This document shows, piece after piece, positions 26,978 through 35,147 of a stretch of DNA of 64,000 nt. Under the pieces are notes generated by a model. That model had not been told where the DNA came from. It worked only from the letters and a program-made list of their open reading frames with translations, and did not search any database. Position 1 is the first letter of the stretch. The number at the start of each line of letters is the position of its first letter. Source of the stretch: Schauerella fraxinea (lineage in GTDB: Bacteria; Pseudomonadota; Gammaproteobacteria; Burkholderiales; Burkholderiaceae_B); assembly GCA_030849965.1 (NCBI GenBank), contig JAVDKL010000003.1, positions 434,001 through 498,000 on the forward strand, in the 5' to 3' direction. Made by a program: the position numbers and the translations under genes.

Positions 26978-27679
26978 ATGAACTACGTTTTTGACTTCGG
27001 CGCCATTTTCCAGGGCGAGTATCCGGCACTGCTGCTGCGGGGGTTGTTGACCACGCTGGCATTGACCGGATGCGCCTGGTTGATGGCCATGGGCATCGGC
27101 AGCTTGTTTGCCGTGCTCCGGCTGACCGGCTCGCGCATCGCCAATGCGTTGATCTGGTTATTCGTGGCCTTTCATCGCAACGTGCCGATGTTGGTGCACA
27201 TCATGGTCTGGTATTTCGGCGTGCCGGCAATTCTGCCGGATGCCGCGACCGACTGGCTCAATCGCAATGGGGCGGAGTTTCTGCTCTCGATGATTGCGAT
27301 CGGGCTGGTGATGTCGGCCTATGTGACCGAGGATTTGCGTAGTGCTGTGCGGGCGATTCCGCCCGGTCAGATGGAAGCCTCGCGCGCGTTGGGCTTGAGT
27401 TACCTCAAGACCATGCGCTGCGTGATCTTGCCGCAGGCGTTTCGGATTGCGATTCCGCCGCTGCTCAATCAAACCTTGCTGCTCTTCAAAAACACCAGTC
27501 TGGCGATGGCGGTCGGCGTGGTTGAGCTGACGGCGGCCGGTCGTGAAATCGAAAACTACACCTTTCGTACGTTTGAAGCGTTCGCGGTCGTGACGGCGCT
27601 GTATCTGGCGATCTCGTTCGTGATCATGTGGGGCGGTGCGCACCTGTCCAAGCGCTACGCGCCGCTGGGGAGCCGCTGA
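26978..27679 (+). CDS. Polar amino-acid ABC transporter permease (1)
   Basis: A 233-residue inner-membrane permease of the HisM/GlnP type with about five helices. The EAA loop, which docks on the ATPase, is visible as EASRALGLSYLKTMRCVILPQAFRIAIPPLLNQ. It starts 24 nt after the binding-protein gene and forms a heterodimer with the next product. Confidence 0.95.
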   Translation: MNYVFDFGAIFQGEYPALLLRGLLTTLALTGCAWLMAMGIGSLFAVLRLTGSRIANALIWLFVAFHRNVPMLVHIMVWYFGVPAILPDAATDWLNRNGAEFLLSMIAIGLVMSAYVTEDLRSAVRAIPPGQMEASRALGLSYLKTMRCVILPQAFRIAIPPLLNQTLLLFKNTSLAMAVGVVELTAAGREIENYTFRTFEAFAVVTALYLAISFVIMWGGAHLSKRYAPLGSR

Positions 27680-27681
27680 TC

Positions 27682-28392
27682 ATGTGGGAGATCGTTCAAA
27701 ACAATTGGGAACTGCTGCTGATCGGGCAGTACCCGAACGGCCCGATCGGCGGCCTGGCTGCCACCTTGGGGTTGGCTGCGGTGAGCCTGCTGCTGGCACT
27801 GCCGTTCAGTGTGCTGCTGGCGCTGGGCCGCATCAGCCGCTTCAAGATTTTCTTCTTGCCGGCCTCGGCACTGGTTTATCTGGTGCGCGGGCTGCCGCTG
27901 TTGATGTTCATCTTCTGGGCCTACTTTTTCGTGCCGCTCATCATCGGGCGGCCGGTGGCGGGCGCGACCACGATGATCGTGGCGCTCGTGTGCTACGAAA
28001 GTGCCTATCTGGCCGAGATCATCAGGGCGGGCATTCAATCGCTGCCCTCCGGGCAGATGGAAGCCGGTCGCGCCTTGGGCTTGTCGTACTGGCAGACGAT
28101 GCGGCGCATCATCCTGCCGCAAGCGATGTTCAATATGCTGCCCAGCATGTTGAGCCAATTCATCTCAACGGTGAAGGAAACGTCGCTCGCCTATGTGATC
28201 AGCGTGCAGGAACTCACCTATGCGGCCAATCAGATCAATAGTGTGTTGCTGACCAAGCCGTTCGAAGTCTTTGCGCTTTTGGCATTGACCTATTTCATCC
28301 TCAATTTCTTCCTGAGCGTGTTGGTACGTCAGGTGGAAGTTCGTATCGAACGGCGCCGCCTGGGCCGCGCCGTGACCGTGGTGACCGCATGA
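27682..28392 (+). CDS. Polar amino-acid ABC transporter permease (2)
   Basis: A 236-residue partner permease. The EAA loop reads [33 protein letters not shown]. The ATG at 27682 lies 2 nt after the stop of permease 1; a start at 27628 would overlap that gene and adds unrelated residues. The stop overlaps the ATPase start by ATGA. Confidence 0.94.
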   Translation: MWEIVQNNWELLLIGQYPNGPIGGLAATLGLAAVSLLLALPFSVLLALGRISRFKIFFLPASALVYLVRGLPLLMFIFWAYFFVPLIIGRPVAGATTMIVALVCYESAYLAEIIRAGIQSLPSGQMEAGRALGLSYWQTMRRIILPQAMFNMLPSMLSQFISTVKETSLAYVISVQELTYAANQINSVLLTKPFEVFALLALTYFILNFFLSVLVRQVEVRIERRRLGRAVTVVTA

Positions 28393-29114
28393 TTCGATTC
28401 TCGAAAGTAAACAAATGGTATGGCGACTATCAGGCGCTCGCCGACGTGGATGCCCACGTGACGGCAGGACAGGTAGTGGTGGTGTGTGGGCCGTCAGGAT
28501 CCGGCAAGTCCACTCTGATCCGCACGATCAACCGCCTGGAGCCGATCCAGGGCGGCACGATCGAGGTGGATGGCCGCGACATCTATGCCAAGGAGATGAA
28601 GGTCGATGCGCTGCGCAGCCACATCGGATTCGTCTTTCAACAGTTCAACCTCTTTCCGCATTTGAGCGTGATTGAAAATCTGGTGCTGGCCCCGATGCAG
28701 CTCAAGCGGGCCAACAAAGCGCAGGCGCATGAGCGCGCGCGTCAGTTGCTCGATCGCGTGGGCCTGGCAAACAAGGCGGAGGCCTATCCAGCGCAGTTGT
28801 CCGGCGGGCAGCAACAGCGCGTGGCGATCGCGCGCGCCTTGGCGATGGACCCGCCCGTGATGCTGTTCGACGAGCCTACCAGCGCGCTCGACCCCGAGAT
28901 GGTGGGCGAGGTGCTGCAGGTCATGAAAGCGTTGGCGAAAGACGGCATGACGATGGTGTGCGTGACGCACGAGATGGGTTTCGCGCGCGAAGTGGCCGAC
29001 GAAGTGTGGTTCATGGACGCCGGGCGGATTGTGGAGACCGGGACGCCCGAAGCGTTCTTTACCCAGGCGCAAACGCCGCGGGCACAGAAGTTTCTGGCCG
29101 ATATCCGGCACTGA
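28389..29114 (+). CDS. Polar amino-acid ABC transporter ATP-binding protein (GlnQ/HisP type)
   Basis: A 241-residue ATPase. Walker A is [11 protein letters not shown], the Q-loop is in [14 protein letters not shown], the signature is [15 protein letters not shown], Walker B is [19 protein letters not shown] and the switch His is in CVTHEMGFA. It completes the operon of aldolase, aminotransferase, binding protein, two permeases and ATPase (24203-29114), all on one strand with overlaps or gaps under 25 nt. Confidence 0.97.
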   Translation: MIRFSKVNKWYGDYQALADVDAHVTAGQVVVVCGPSGSGKSTLIRTINRLEPIQGGTIEVDGRDIYAKEMKVDALRSHIGFVFQQFNLFPHLSVIENLVLAPMQLKRANKAQAHERARQLLDRVGLANKAEAYPAQLSGGQQQRVAIARALAMDPPVMLFDEPTSALDPEMVGEVLQVMKALAKDGMTMVCVTHEMGFAREVADEVWFMDAGRIVETGTPEAFFTQAQTPRAQKFLADIRH

Positions 29115-29315
29115 TGCCGCTTCGCGTCGCCGCGAGACGATTCGCGTGTCGGCCTGAATATTGGCACGCCCCGCAGGCGCATTGATGGGATGGGCTCACT
29201 CGCGGCAAGCGCGTTCATCGGGGCCGTCGCCGCTGGCACGTTGGTGGGGAAGGTACCCGTCGGAGTCGCGTTAAAGTGCGGGTGTTTTCCAAGACCAACT
29301 TCTTGCCGGCGCATC

Positions 29316-30215
29316 ATGCTTACCTTCAAACAAATCGAAGCGCTTTACTGGACGGTACGGCTGGGAACGTTTTCGGCTGCGGCCGAGCGCCTGCATACGG
29401 GGCAGTCGGCCATTACCAAGCGGATCCAGGAACTCGAATCCGATTTCAATATCCAGCTGTTCGATCGCAGCGGCCCGCGCGCCACGCTGACCGCGCGCGG
29501 CCACGATATCTTCGCGATGGCCGAAGAGATGCTGGCGCATCGCGATCAACTGCTCGTGCGGCTCGAAGGCCAGCATACGCTCACCGGCACGCTGCGTTTC
29601 GGCATGACCGAAATCATGGCGATGACGTGGTTGCCCGCGTTTATCCAGGCCATGCGCACGCATTATCCGGGCGTGACCTTGGAGCCGACGATCGACATGG
29701 GCGGCGATCTGCATCGCCACCTGGTGGCGGGTCACATCGACATGGCGTTCTTGAACAGCAAGTTTGCCGATCCAATGCTCGAATCGGTCGCGTTGCAGGT
29801 CCTGGAGTTTGCCTGGATGGCGGCGCCCGGCCAGACCGATCCTGGCAAAGTCTATACGCCGAAGGAAATCGCCGCCATGCCGATGCTGCGGCAAAGCCGC
29901 GAATCGGGCTTGAACATCGTTTATGACGAATGGCTGCATCCGCATGTGCCTGAGAAGAACCTGTTCACGATCAATAGCCTGATCGCGATGGCCGGGCTCA
30001 CCGCCGCCGGGTTCGGCGTAAGTTGTTTTCCCCGCGAGTACTTTGCCGACATGGTGCGCAGCCGCCAGTTGGAGATCGTGCGCACGAGTATCGTGCCGCC
30101 GCAGTCGATGTACTGCGCGATGTTCCGCCGCGAGGCGAGTTCGGCGTTTTATGAAAATGTGGCCAAGCTCGCACACGAATGCTGCGACTTTTCGAATGCC
30201 GTACGCGGCGGCTAG
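29316..30215 (+). CDS. LysR-family regulator (downstream of aldolase/ABC operon)
   Basis: A 299-residue LysR regulator. The start MLTFKQIEALYWTVRLGTFSAAAERLHTGQSAITKRIQELES places the helix-turn-helix at residues about 16-40. The effector domain includes FGMTEIMAMTWLPAFIQAMR and MDMAFLNSK-type strands. It follows the ABC operon by 200 nt on the same strand and is a candidate regulator of it. Confidence 0.92.
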   Translation: MLTFKQIEALYWTVRLGTFSAAAERLHTGQSAITKRIQELESDFNIQLFDRSGPRATLTARGHDIFAMAEEMLAHRDQLLVRLEGQHTLTGTLRFGMTEIMAMTWLPAFIQAMRTHYPGVTLEPTIDMGGDLHRHLVAGHIDMAFLNSKFADPMLESVALQVLEFAWMAAPGQTDPGKVYTPKEIAAMPMLRQSRESGLNIVYDEWLHPHVPEKNLFTINSLIAMAGLTAAGFGVSCFPREYFADMVRSRQLEIVRTSIVPPQSMYCAMFRREASSAFYENVAKLAHECCDFSNAVRGG

Positions 30216-30253
30216 CGCGTCGCCGGGCCGTCGATGTGGCTACCCAAGTGAAG

Positions 30254-30421
30254 GAATGGCCGACTAACTGATTAGCTGAATAGCCAATTAGCCGATTAGC
30301 TAAATAGCTAAATGGCTGAACCGCCGAGTAGCCGGATAGCTGAGCCGCCGAATGGCCAGATGGCTGAGCCGCCGAATAGATGAATACTGAGGTGGCCAAG
30401 TTGTCGAGTTGTCGAGTAGCC
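30254..30421. repeat. Degenerate 8-bp tandem repeat, 21 units
   Basis: The 168 nt divide exactly into 21 units of 8 bp related to GAATAGCC, GATTAGCT and GAGCCGCC. Across units, positions 1, 2, 4, 7 and 8 vary almost only by purine-purine or pyrimidine-pyrimidine changes, so the pattern RRNYNRYY is nearly invariant. It lies between the LysR gene and the unknown two-domain gene. On the minus strand it encodes an 8-residue repeat inside a spurious frame; it is not a known CRISPR or REP type. Confidence 0.9.
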
Positions 30422-30634
30422 CGGCTCCGTTCAGCGCTTGCTCAGCAATGTAAGCAAGCCTGCCTGCCGCCTGCAATTGTGAGGGCGTGCGTGCCATAAC
30501 CGTTCACACTCGCCAATCCTCGCGCATCGAGGTTGCACAATGTCTCAGCCGGGGCAGTATGCCCGTCGGTAAATTATCTATTGCTGCCGAACTGCCGTTC
30601 GGCAAATCCCCAAAACGATAACGAGAGGTTGGCT

Positions 30635-31219
30635 ATGCACTGGATCGATCCCGTCTGTTTACCCGTAACGCGTGGCGCCATCAGCGCCTGGCTGATCAAT
30701 CCCAAAGGCGATCTGGACGGCGTGGTGCTGGATGACCAGACGCAGGTACATTTTCCACCTCACCTGGGCGATGCGGTCGCCAAGCGCTTCAAGGTGGGCG
30801 ATGTCGTTCATGTGCGCGGCGTGAAACCGCGCGGCGTGGAGATGGTCGCAGCGGTGTCGCTGACCTCGGCCGATGGCCATACGGTCGATGATTTGGGTCC
30901 TGGCTCAAAAGACGGCGGAAAAGACGGCGAAAAAGCGAAAGCCGGCAAGGCATCGAAAGACAAGGCCGGTAAAAACAAGAAGGATGGCAAGCCGGCATTC
31001 GGCGAGACCGAAGGCAATGTCGTGATGTCGCTATATGGTCCGAAGGGCGAACTTCGCGGGGCGTTGCTGGATAACGGCGTGTCGCTACGGGTGCCGCCCC
31101 ATGCGGCGCAAGAACTGGTGGCATACCTGACCCCAGGTGCGAAGGTGCATGCCTGGGGGCAGGGCGTGAAAAGCCGCTTCGGTCGAACGCTGGACGTGAG
31201 CGACTTCGAAGCGCACTGA
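30635..31219 (+). CDS. Unknown protein with two related beta domains joined by a Lys-rich linker
   Basis: A 194-residue cytoplasmic protein that I do not recognise. Residues about 11-75 (GAISAWLINPKGDLDGVVLDD to VVHVRGVKPRGVEMVAAVSL) and about 127-193 (GNVVMSLYGPKGELRGALLDN to KVHAWGQGVKSRFGRTLDVSDF) align with each other along their length. The shared pattern is PKG-(D/E)-L, a Leu-(L/D)-D-x turn, a VxPP(H) segment and a hydrophobic-V-x-GxG strand. The linker (about 92-125) is rich in Lys, Gly and Asp. The fold may be OB-like; an RNA- or DNA-binding role is speculation. A GAGAGG ribosome site supports the start at 30635. Confidence 0.75.
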   Translation: MHWIDPVCLPVTRGAISAWLINPKGDLDGVVLDDQTQVHFPPHLGDAVAKRFKVGDVVHVRGVKPRGVEMVAAVSLTSADGHTVDDLGPGSKDGGKDGEKAKAGKASKDKAGKNKKDGKPAFGETEGNVVMSLYGPKGELRGALLDNGVSLRVPPHAAQELVAYLTPGAKVHAWGQGVKSRFGRTLDVSDFEAH

Positions 31220-31338
31220 GCTGGCGTACGATATCAGCGGATGTGCTTGGCACCGCATCGTTGCAAACGATGGCGATCGCGCGGTGCCATGCATCGCGCG
31301 TGCTGAATGCGCAACGGCACTCAGCACGTGCTTAGTGA

Positions 31339-31899
31339 TTACTTGCGCAGAATATTGTTGACTGCGGCAAGGTGGCCCGCCTTGTCGCGCGATCCCGAAA
31401 TGACCTGGATCACCACGATCTTGTTGTTGGCCGTGGCCAGCAACGTGGCTTGTTGAACGTCATTGCCGTCCATGTTGTCGGTCGCTTCGATGTGATGGAC
31501 CTTCAAGCCATTGACGTTTTCAGTTTTCTCACTGATCACCTTATAGTCCGGCGACGCTTTCTTCTGCTGATCCTTGATGCCTTTCAGGCCGTCGAGAACG
31601 TCGTCGTCCGTGCCGCCGCGCCCGATGAGCGGAATCTCTTCTTCGCCCACAATCATCACGCGCTTCTCGGCCTTGCTGTAGTACATCGTGCCCGGTGCGC
31701 CGCCCGGGACCGGGCTTGCGACATATCCATCCAACGTGAACGTCAGCGGCCCGCCCAGCAGCGTGAGAGTTTGCTTGGCTGCCGGGGCCGTAGCGGCAGC
31801 ATCATTCGTGCTCGCGGCCACAGCCACACCGGCAGTACCGCATAGGGCGGTCGCCAAACACAACGCACGTACGAGACTCAACGGCTTCTTCAACTTCAT
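31339..31899 (-). CDS. DcrB-like exported protein, paralogue of 23097-23729
   Basis: A 186-residue exported protein with an N-terminal signal (ALCLATALCGTAGVAVAAS). The mature part LLGGPLTFTLDGYV, MYYSKAEKRVMIVGEEE, YKVISEKTENVNGLKVHHIEATDN and IVVIQVISGSRDKAGHLAAVNNIL aligns with the other DcrB-like gene in this window. The start at 31899 gives a normal signal; a start at 32037 adds 46 unrelated residues. E. coli DcrB is an envelope protein needed for phage C1 and C6 entry; the role here is unknown. Confidence 0.7.
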   Translation of the reverse strand: MKLKKPLSLVRALCLATALCGTAGVAVAASTNDAAATAPAAKQTLTLLGGPLTFTLDGYVASPVPGGAPGTMYYSKAEKRVMIVGEEEIPLIGRGGTDDDVLDGLKGIKDQQKKASPDYKVISEKTENVNGLKVHHIEATDNMDGNDVQQATLLATANNKIVVIQVISGSRDKAGHLAAVNNILRK

Positions 31900-32040
31900 G
31901 TGAACTTCCTTAACCTTTGTGTTTGCAGAGTCGACGTGACCCGCGAGCGGAGTGTAGAAGCGCTGCACACACAACAGGGGGATGGAAGTAATTTGTAGCC
32001 AAAGGGCGAAGCGACTTACCAGGGCGTCATCACTCAACGG

Positions 32041-32319
32041 CTATCGCGGCATGGTGCGTTTCAGTGCAGCAGCCATGCGGGTCTGCCATCCCCTTCCTGT
32101 GCTCTTCCAGTGCGCCAGAACATCTGCATCAATGCGAATATTGATATGCACTTTGGGATTGGCCAAGCGCGGCCGTCCTCGCGGCTTAAGAAATTCGTCG
32201 GCAACCGCCTGGCCGAATAATTCGGGAAGCACTTCAGTTGCAGGACGCGCACGCGCGAAGTCATCCTCGGTCAACTCAGGGTTGTCCGTATCGATCATTT
32301 CAGGATCGGCTCTTTTCAT
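32041..32319 (-). CDS. brnA: BrnA-type antitoxin
   Basis: A 92-residue antitoxin. The C-terminal part RPRLANPKVHINIRIDADVLAHWKSTGRGWQTRMAAALKR matches the BrnA ribbon-helix-helix region that binds DNA; the N-terminal part NPELTEDDFARARPATEVLPELF matches the toxin-binding segment. It starts 13 nt after the toxin gene ends, with a GAGAGG ribosome site. It should neutralise BrnT and repress the pair. Confidence 0.85.
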   Translation of the reverse strand: MKRADPEMIDTDNPELTEDDFARARPATEVLPELFGQAVADEFLKPRGRPRLANPKVHINIRIDADVLAHWKSTGRGWQTRMAAALKRTMPR

Positions 32320-32332
32320 ATTGCATGACCTC

Positions 32333-32590
32333 TCAAGTATTCGCCCGGCGCAGGCTGATAATGTGGGCTCCACCATGTCGGCAAGTAAACACAAGCACAT
32401 GCACGCGGCCGTAGATTCTTCCAATTGCTTGAAACCGGGATTCGCCATACGCCCTACGTATGTCTTCGACGACGGTTGCCGTACTCCAGTCGATGTCTCT
32501 GGCCAAGCGGAAATGAAGCTGCCGCTCTTGGACATTGCGTGCGTTCTTTGCTGGATCGTAGCTGATTCGAGAGAATAAATGTAGCCACAT
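32333..32590 (-). CDS. brnT: BrnT-type toxin (ribonuclease)
   Basis: An 85-residue BrnT toxin, an RNase that stops growth by cutting RNA. Family features are ISYDPAKNARNVQERQLHF near the start, then YGESRFQAIGRIYGRVHVLVFTCRHGGAHIISLRRAN at the end. The ATG at 32590 overlaps an 18-bp inverted repeat that may be the operator. The order toxin then antitoxin is the rule for this family. Base use is less GC-rich than the surroundings, hinting at gain by transfer. Confidence 0.85.
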   Translation of the reverse strand: MWLHLFSRISYDPAKNARNVQERQLHFRLARDIDWSTATVVEDIRRAYGESRFQAIGRIYGRVHVLVFTCRHGGAHIISLRRANT

Positions 32591-32593
32591 TTA
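32576..32593. promoter_or_regulatory. Candidate BrnTA operator: inverted repeat over the toxin start codon
   Basis: TAAATGT at 32576-32582 and ACATTTA at 32587-32593 are perfect inverted arms with a 4-nt centre. The ATG of the toxin (32590 to 32588) lies inside the right arm. Antitoxin binding here would block expression of the pair; this autoregulation is known for BrnTA systems but not shown here. Confidence 0.5.
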
Positions 32594-32721
32594 AGGTGAG
32601 GATGCTGAAGACCGAAGATTTGCCATTCTTCAGCGGCGGTCGCCGACGGCTACGCATTCGGCGTGCATTCGTCACTGCGTAGTTGCCGTAAACCGTTTGC
32701 AGTTGAATAAGGCGTAGCCCT

Positions 32722-33621
32722 TCACCGTTGCGCGAAATGCGCACTCATGTGCTCGATGAAGGCGCGCAGCTTGGGCGACGCGTGGCGGCTGGAGGGCCAG
32801 AGCAGCCAGAATTTGCCCGTATGCGATACATGGTCGTCCAGTACCCGCTTGAGTTTTCCGGCAGCGATAGCGTCGCTCACGATGAAGTCGGGTACGCAGG
32901 CCAGGCCAAGCCCTTGCGTGGCGGCGAAGATCTGACCGTCGACGGCGTTGCAGACCAGCGCGGCGCGTAGCGTGGGCTGCGTTTTGCCGCGCAGGGGCCA
33001 GCGCTCGATCTTGCCCGAGGCGGGGAACCGATGGAGCAGACAGGCATGCGCCTCCAGATCGCGGGGATGACCCGGCGTGCCGTGGCGTTTGAGGTACGCG
33101 GGCGAGGCGACGATCACAAGCGAGAACGTGCCGACCCGGCGCGACATGAGACGGGAGTCCTGTGGTTCACCCGTGCGCAGCACGGCATCGAAGCCTTCTT
33201 CGATCACGTCCACCATGCGGTCGGACAGATCGAGGTGCAATTCGATCTCGGGATACTTGCGCATGAAGTCCGTCATGATCGGCATCATGCGGTCGCCCGC
33301 ATGGGGCAGACTCACGCGCAGCACGCCCCGAGGCTCACCTGAGGCTTGCGACAGCTCGGCCTGCGCGGCTTCGACTTCGCACAGGATGCGGCGGCACCGT
33401 TCGAGAAAGCAGGTGCCCTCGGCCGTGAGGGTGATGCTGCGTGTGCTGCGGTGAAAGAGCCGTACCGCCATGCGTTCTTCGAGACGCGCGATGGTCTTGC
33501 CTACCGCCGACGAGGAGATGCCGAGCATGCGGCCCGCTTCGGTAAAGCTGCGATTTTCGGCTGCCTGCACAAATACGGCGATGCCGCTCAGGTTGTCCAT
33601 GGTTGCTTCCATTGCGGACAT
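32722..33621 (-). CDS. LysR-family regulator (CrgA-like)
   Basis: A 299-residue LysR regulator with helix-turn-helix NLSGIAVFVQAAENRSFTEAGRMLGISSSAVGKTIARLEERM and effector domain (GVLRVSLPHAGDRMMPIMTDFMRKYPEIELHLDLSDR, VGTFSLVIVASPAYLKRHG). A second possible start is the ATG at 33600. It is divergent from the MFS transporter gene at 33741 with about 120 nt between starts, and probably controls it. Confidence 0.94.
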   Translation of the reverse strand: MSAMEATMDNLSGIAVFVQAAENRSFTEAGRMLGISSSAVGKTIARLEERMAVRLFHRSTRSITLTAEGTCFLERCRRILCEVEAAQAELSQASGEPRGVLRVSLPHAGDRMMPIMTDFMRKYPEIELHLDLSDRMVDVIEEGFDAVLRTGEPQDSRLMSRRVGTFSLVIVASPAYLKRHGTPGHPRDLEAHACLLHRFPASGKIERWPLRGKTQPTLRAALVCNAVDGQIFAATQGLGLACVPDFIVSDAIAAGKLKRVLDDHVSHTGKFWLLWPSSRHASPKLRAFIEHMSAHFAQR

Positions 33622-33740
33622 AAACGTCCGCTATGTTTGGAACCTTAGCCTATTTTTCTTTTATCGGTAGACGCGTATCTTGCATGACTTGGCGCGCCGC
33701 AGGCACGGCCCGCAACATCATCTACTGAAGCTATCCATCC

Positions 33741-35039
33741 ATGACCGATCACGCCCTTTCCACTTCCGCACCGGCCGCACCGACCGCGCCGACCTCACCA
33801 ACCTCGCCGACCGCACCTGCCACTCCAGCCGCACCTGCCACACCGGCGACATCGACGATTACACCAACCGCTACCTCCCCCGACCGTTTGCCGATCGCGG
33901 GCTTGCTGGCGCTGGCCAGCGCGGCGTTCATCACGATTCTCACCGAAGCCCTGCCGGCCGGCCTGTTGCCGCAGATGAGTGCGGGGCTGAATGTGTCGGA
34001 AGCGCTGGTGGGGCAGTTGGTGACGATCTACGCATTGGGATCGTTGCTCACTGCCATCCCGCTGACGGCGATGACGCGCCGCTTGCCGCGGCGTCCATTG
34101 CTCTTGACGGCAGTGGGCGGCTTTGCCGCGGTCAACAGCATCACGGCGTTCTCCACGGACTACACCGTCACGCTCGTGGCGCGCTTCGTGGCCGGTATCT
34201 TCGCCGGCTTGCTGTGGGCCTTGCTCGCCGGCTATGCGAGTCGCATGGTGGCGCCTCACTTGAAGGGCCGCGCGATCGCGGTGGCCATGGTGGGGGCGCC
34301 GCTGGCGTTGTCGCTGGGCATTCCGGCCGGCACGTTTCTGGGCCAGGCCGTAGGGTGGCAATACGCCTTCGCCATCATGACGGCGTTGACGGTGCTGCTG
34401 TGCATCTGGACACGGTTGCAGGTGCCGAATTTTCCAGGTCAGCAGGCGTCGCAGCAGTTGGGGCTGCGGGCGGTGTTCGTATTGCCCGGCGTGCGGCCGG
34501 TGCTCTTCGTTACGCTGACCTTCGTGCTGGCGCACAACATGCTCTACACCTATATCGTGCCGTTGGTGGGACGCGCCGGGATGACCGCAGTGGTCGATCG
34601 CGTGCTGCTGGTGTTCGGTATCGCAGCGGTGTTCGGCATCTGGATCACTGGCGTGTTGATCGACCGGTGGCTACGCGCAATCGTGCTCACAAGCACAGCG
34701 GTGTTCGGCTTGGCTGCCGTTGTGTTGGGACTGTGGGGCGACATGCCGGCCTTCGTTTATGCCGCCATTGCCGCATGGGGTGTGAGCTTCGGTGGCGCGG
34801 GCACGTTCTTTCAAACGGCGTCGGTGAATGCGGCGGGCGATGCGGCCGATGTGGCGCAGTCGATGATCGTCACGGTGTGGAACGCGGCCATTGCCGGTGG
34901 CGGTATCGCAGGCGGCATGTTGCTCGCGGGCGGCAACACGGCGTGGCTGCCTTGGGCGGTCGCAGCCTTGCTGGCCGTGGCGGGGGGCGTGACGTGGCAG
35001 GCGCGTGCAAACGGGTTCCCACCGGCACGATCTACATGA
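33741..35039 (+). CDS. MFS transporter (sugar-efflux/AraJ-like) with Pro/Thr/Ala-rich N-terminus
   Basis: A 432-residue MFS protein, twelve helices. Family motifs include TEALPAGLLPQMSAGLNVSEALVGQLVTIYALG and LARFVAGIFAGLLWALLAGYASRM, as in AraJ/NepI-type exporters. The first 45 residues are a low-complexity run of Pro, Ala and Thr that is not part of the family; a start further downstream cannot be excluded, although no better ribosome site was seen. It is divergent from a LysR gene. Confidence 0.88.
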   Translation: MTDHALSTSAPAAPTAPTSPTSPTAPATPAAPATPATSTITPTATSPDRLPIAGLLALASAAFITILTEALPAGLLPQMSAGLNVSEALVGQLVTIYALGSLLTAIPLTAMTRRLPRRPLLLTAVGGFAAVNSITAFSTDYTVTLVARFVAGIFAGLLWALLAGYASRMVAPHLKGRAIAVAMVGAPLALSLGIPAGTFLGQAVGWQYAFAIMTALTVLLCIWTRLQVPNFPGQQASQQLGLRAVFVLPGVRPVLFVTLTFVLAHNMLYTYIVPLVGRAGMTAVVDRVLLVFGIAAVFGIWITGVLIDRWLRAIVLTSTAVFGLAAVVLGLWGDMPAFVYAAIAAWGVSFGGAGTFFQTASVNAAGDAADVAQSMIVTVWNAAIAGGGIAGGMLLAGGNTAWLPWAVAALLAVAGGVTWQARANGFPPARST

Positions 35040-35051
35040 TTCGAGCGTTGC

Positions 35052-35095
35052 GCCTCGGGCTGCGATGCCTCGGGCTGCGATCCCCGAACTGCGAT
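35052..35095. repeat. 15-bp tandem repeat, about three copies
   Basis: GCCTCGGGCTGCGAT occurs at 35052-35066 and 35067-35081, followed by a diverged 14-bp copy ending ACTGCGAT. It lies in the gap between the convergent MFS and EamA genes. No terminator-like hairpin with a T-run was found there. Confidence 0.8.
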
Positions 35096-35147
35096 GCCTC
35101 GCGCGCCGCGTGCTGCGGGCAGATCGTCACCCCGCCCGCGCAGATCC

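Noticed and set aside
29998-30399. Minus-strand frame with repeated SAAQLSGY-like octapeptides
   Set aside because: The octapeptides arise only because the 8-bp DNA array is read in triplets; no ribosome site or homologous fold, so it is treated as a DNA repeat.
30254-30421. Possible CRISPR array
   Set aside because: Units are 8 bp with no spacers and no nearby cas genes.
31299-31328. 8-bp stem (CGTGCTGA / TCAGCACG) between convergent genes as a terminator
   Set aside because: It has a 14-nt loop and no T-run on either side, so evidence for termination is weak.
23097-31899. Type VI EagR chaperone identity for the DcrB-like proteins
   Set aside because: Both have N-terminal signal peptides, which do not fit a cytoplasmic effector chaperone.
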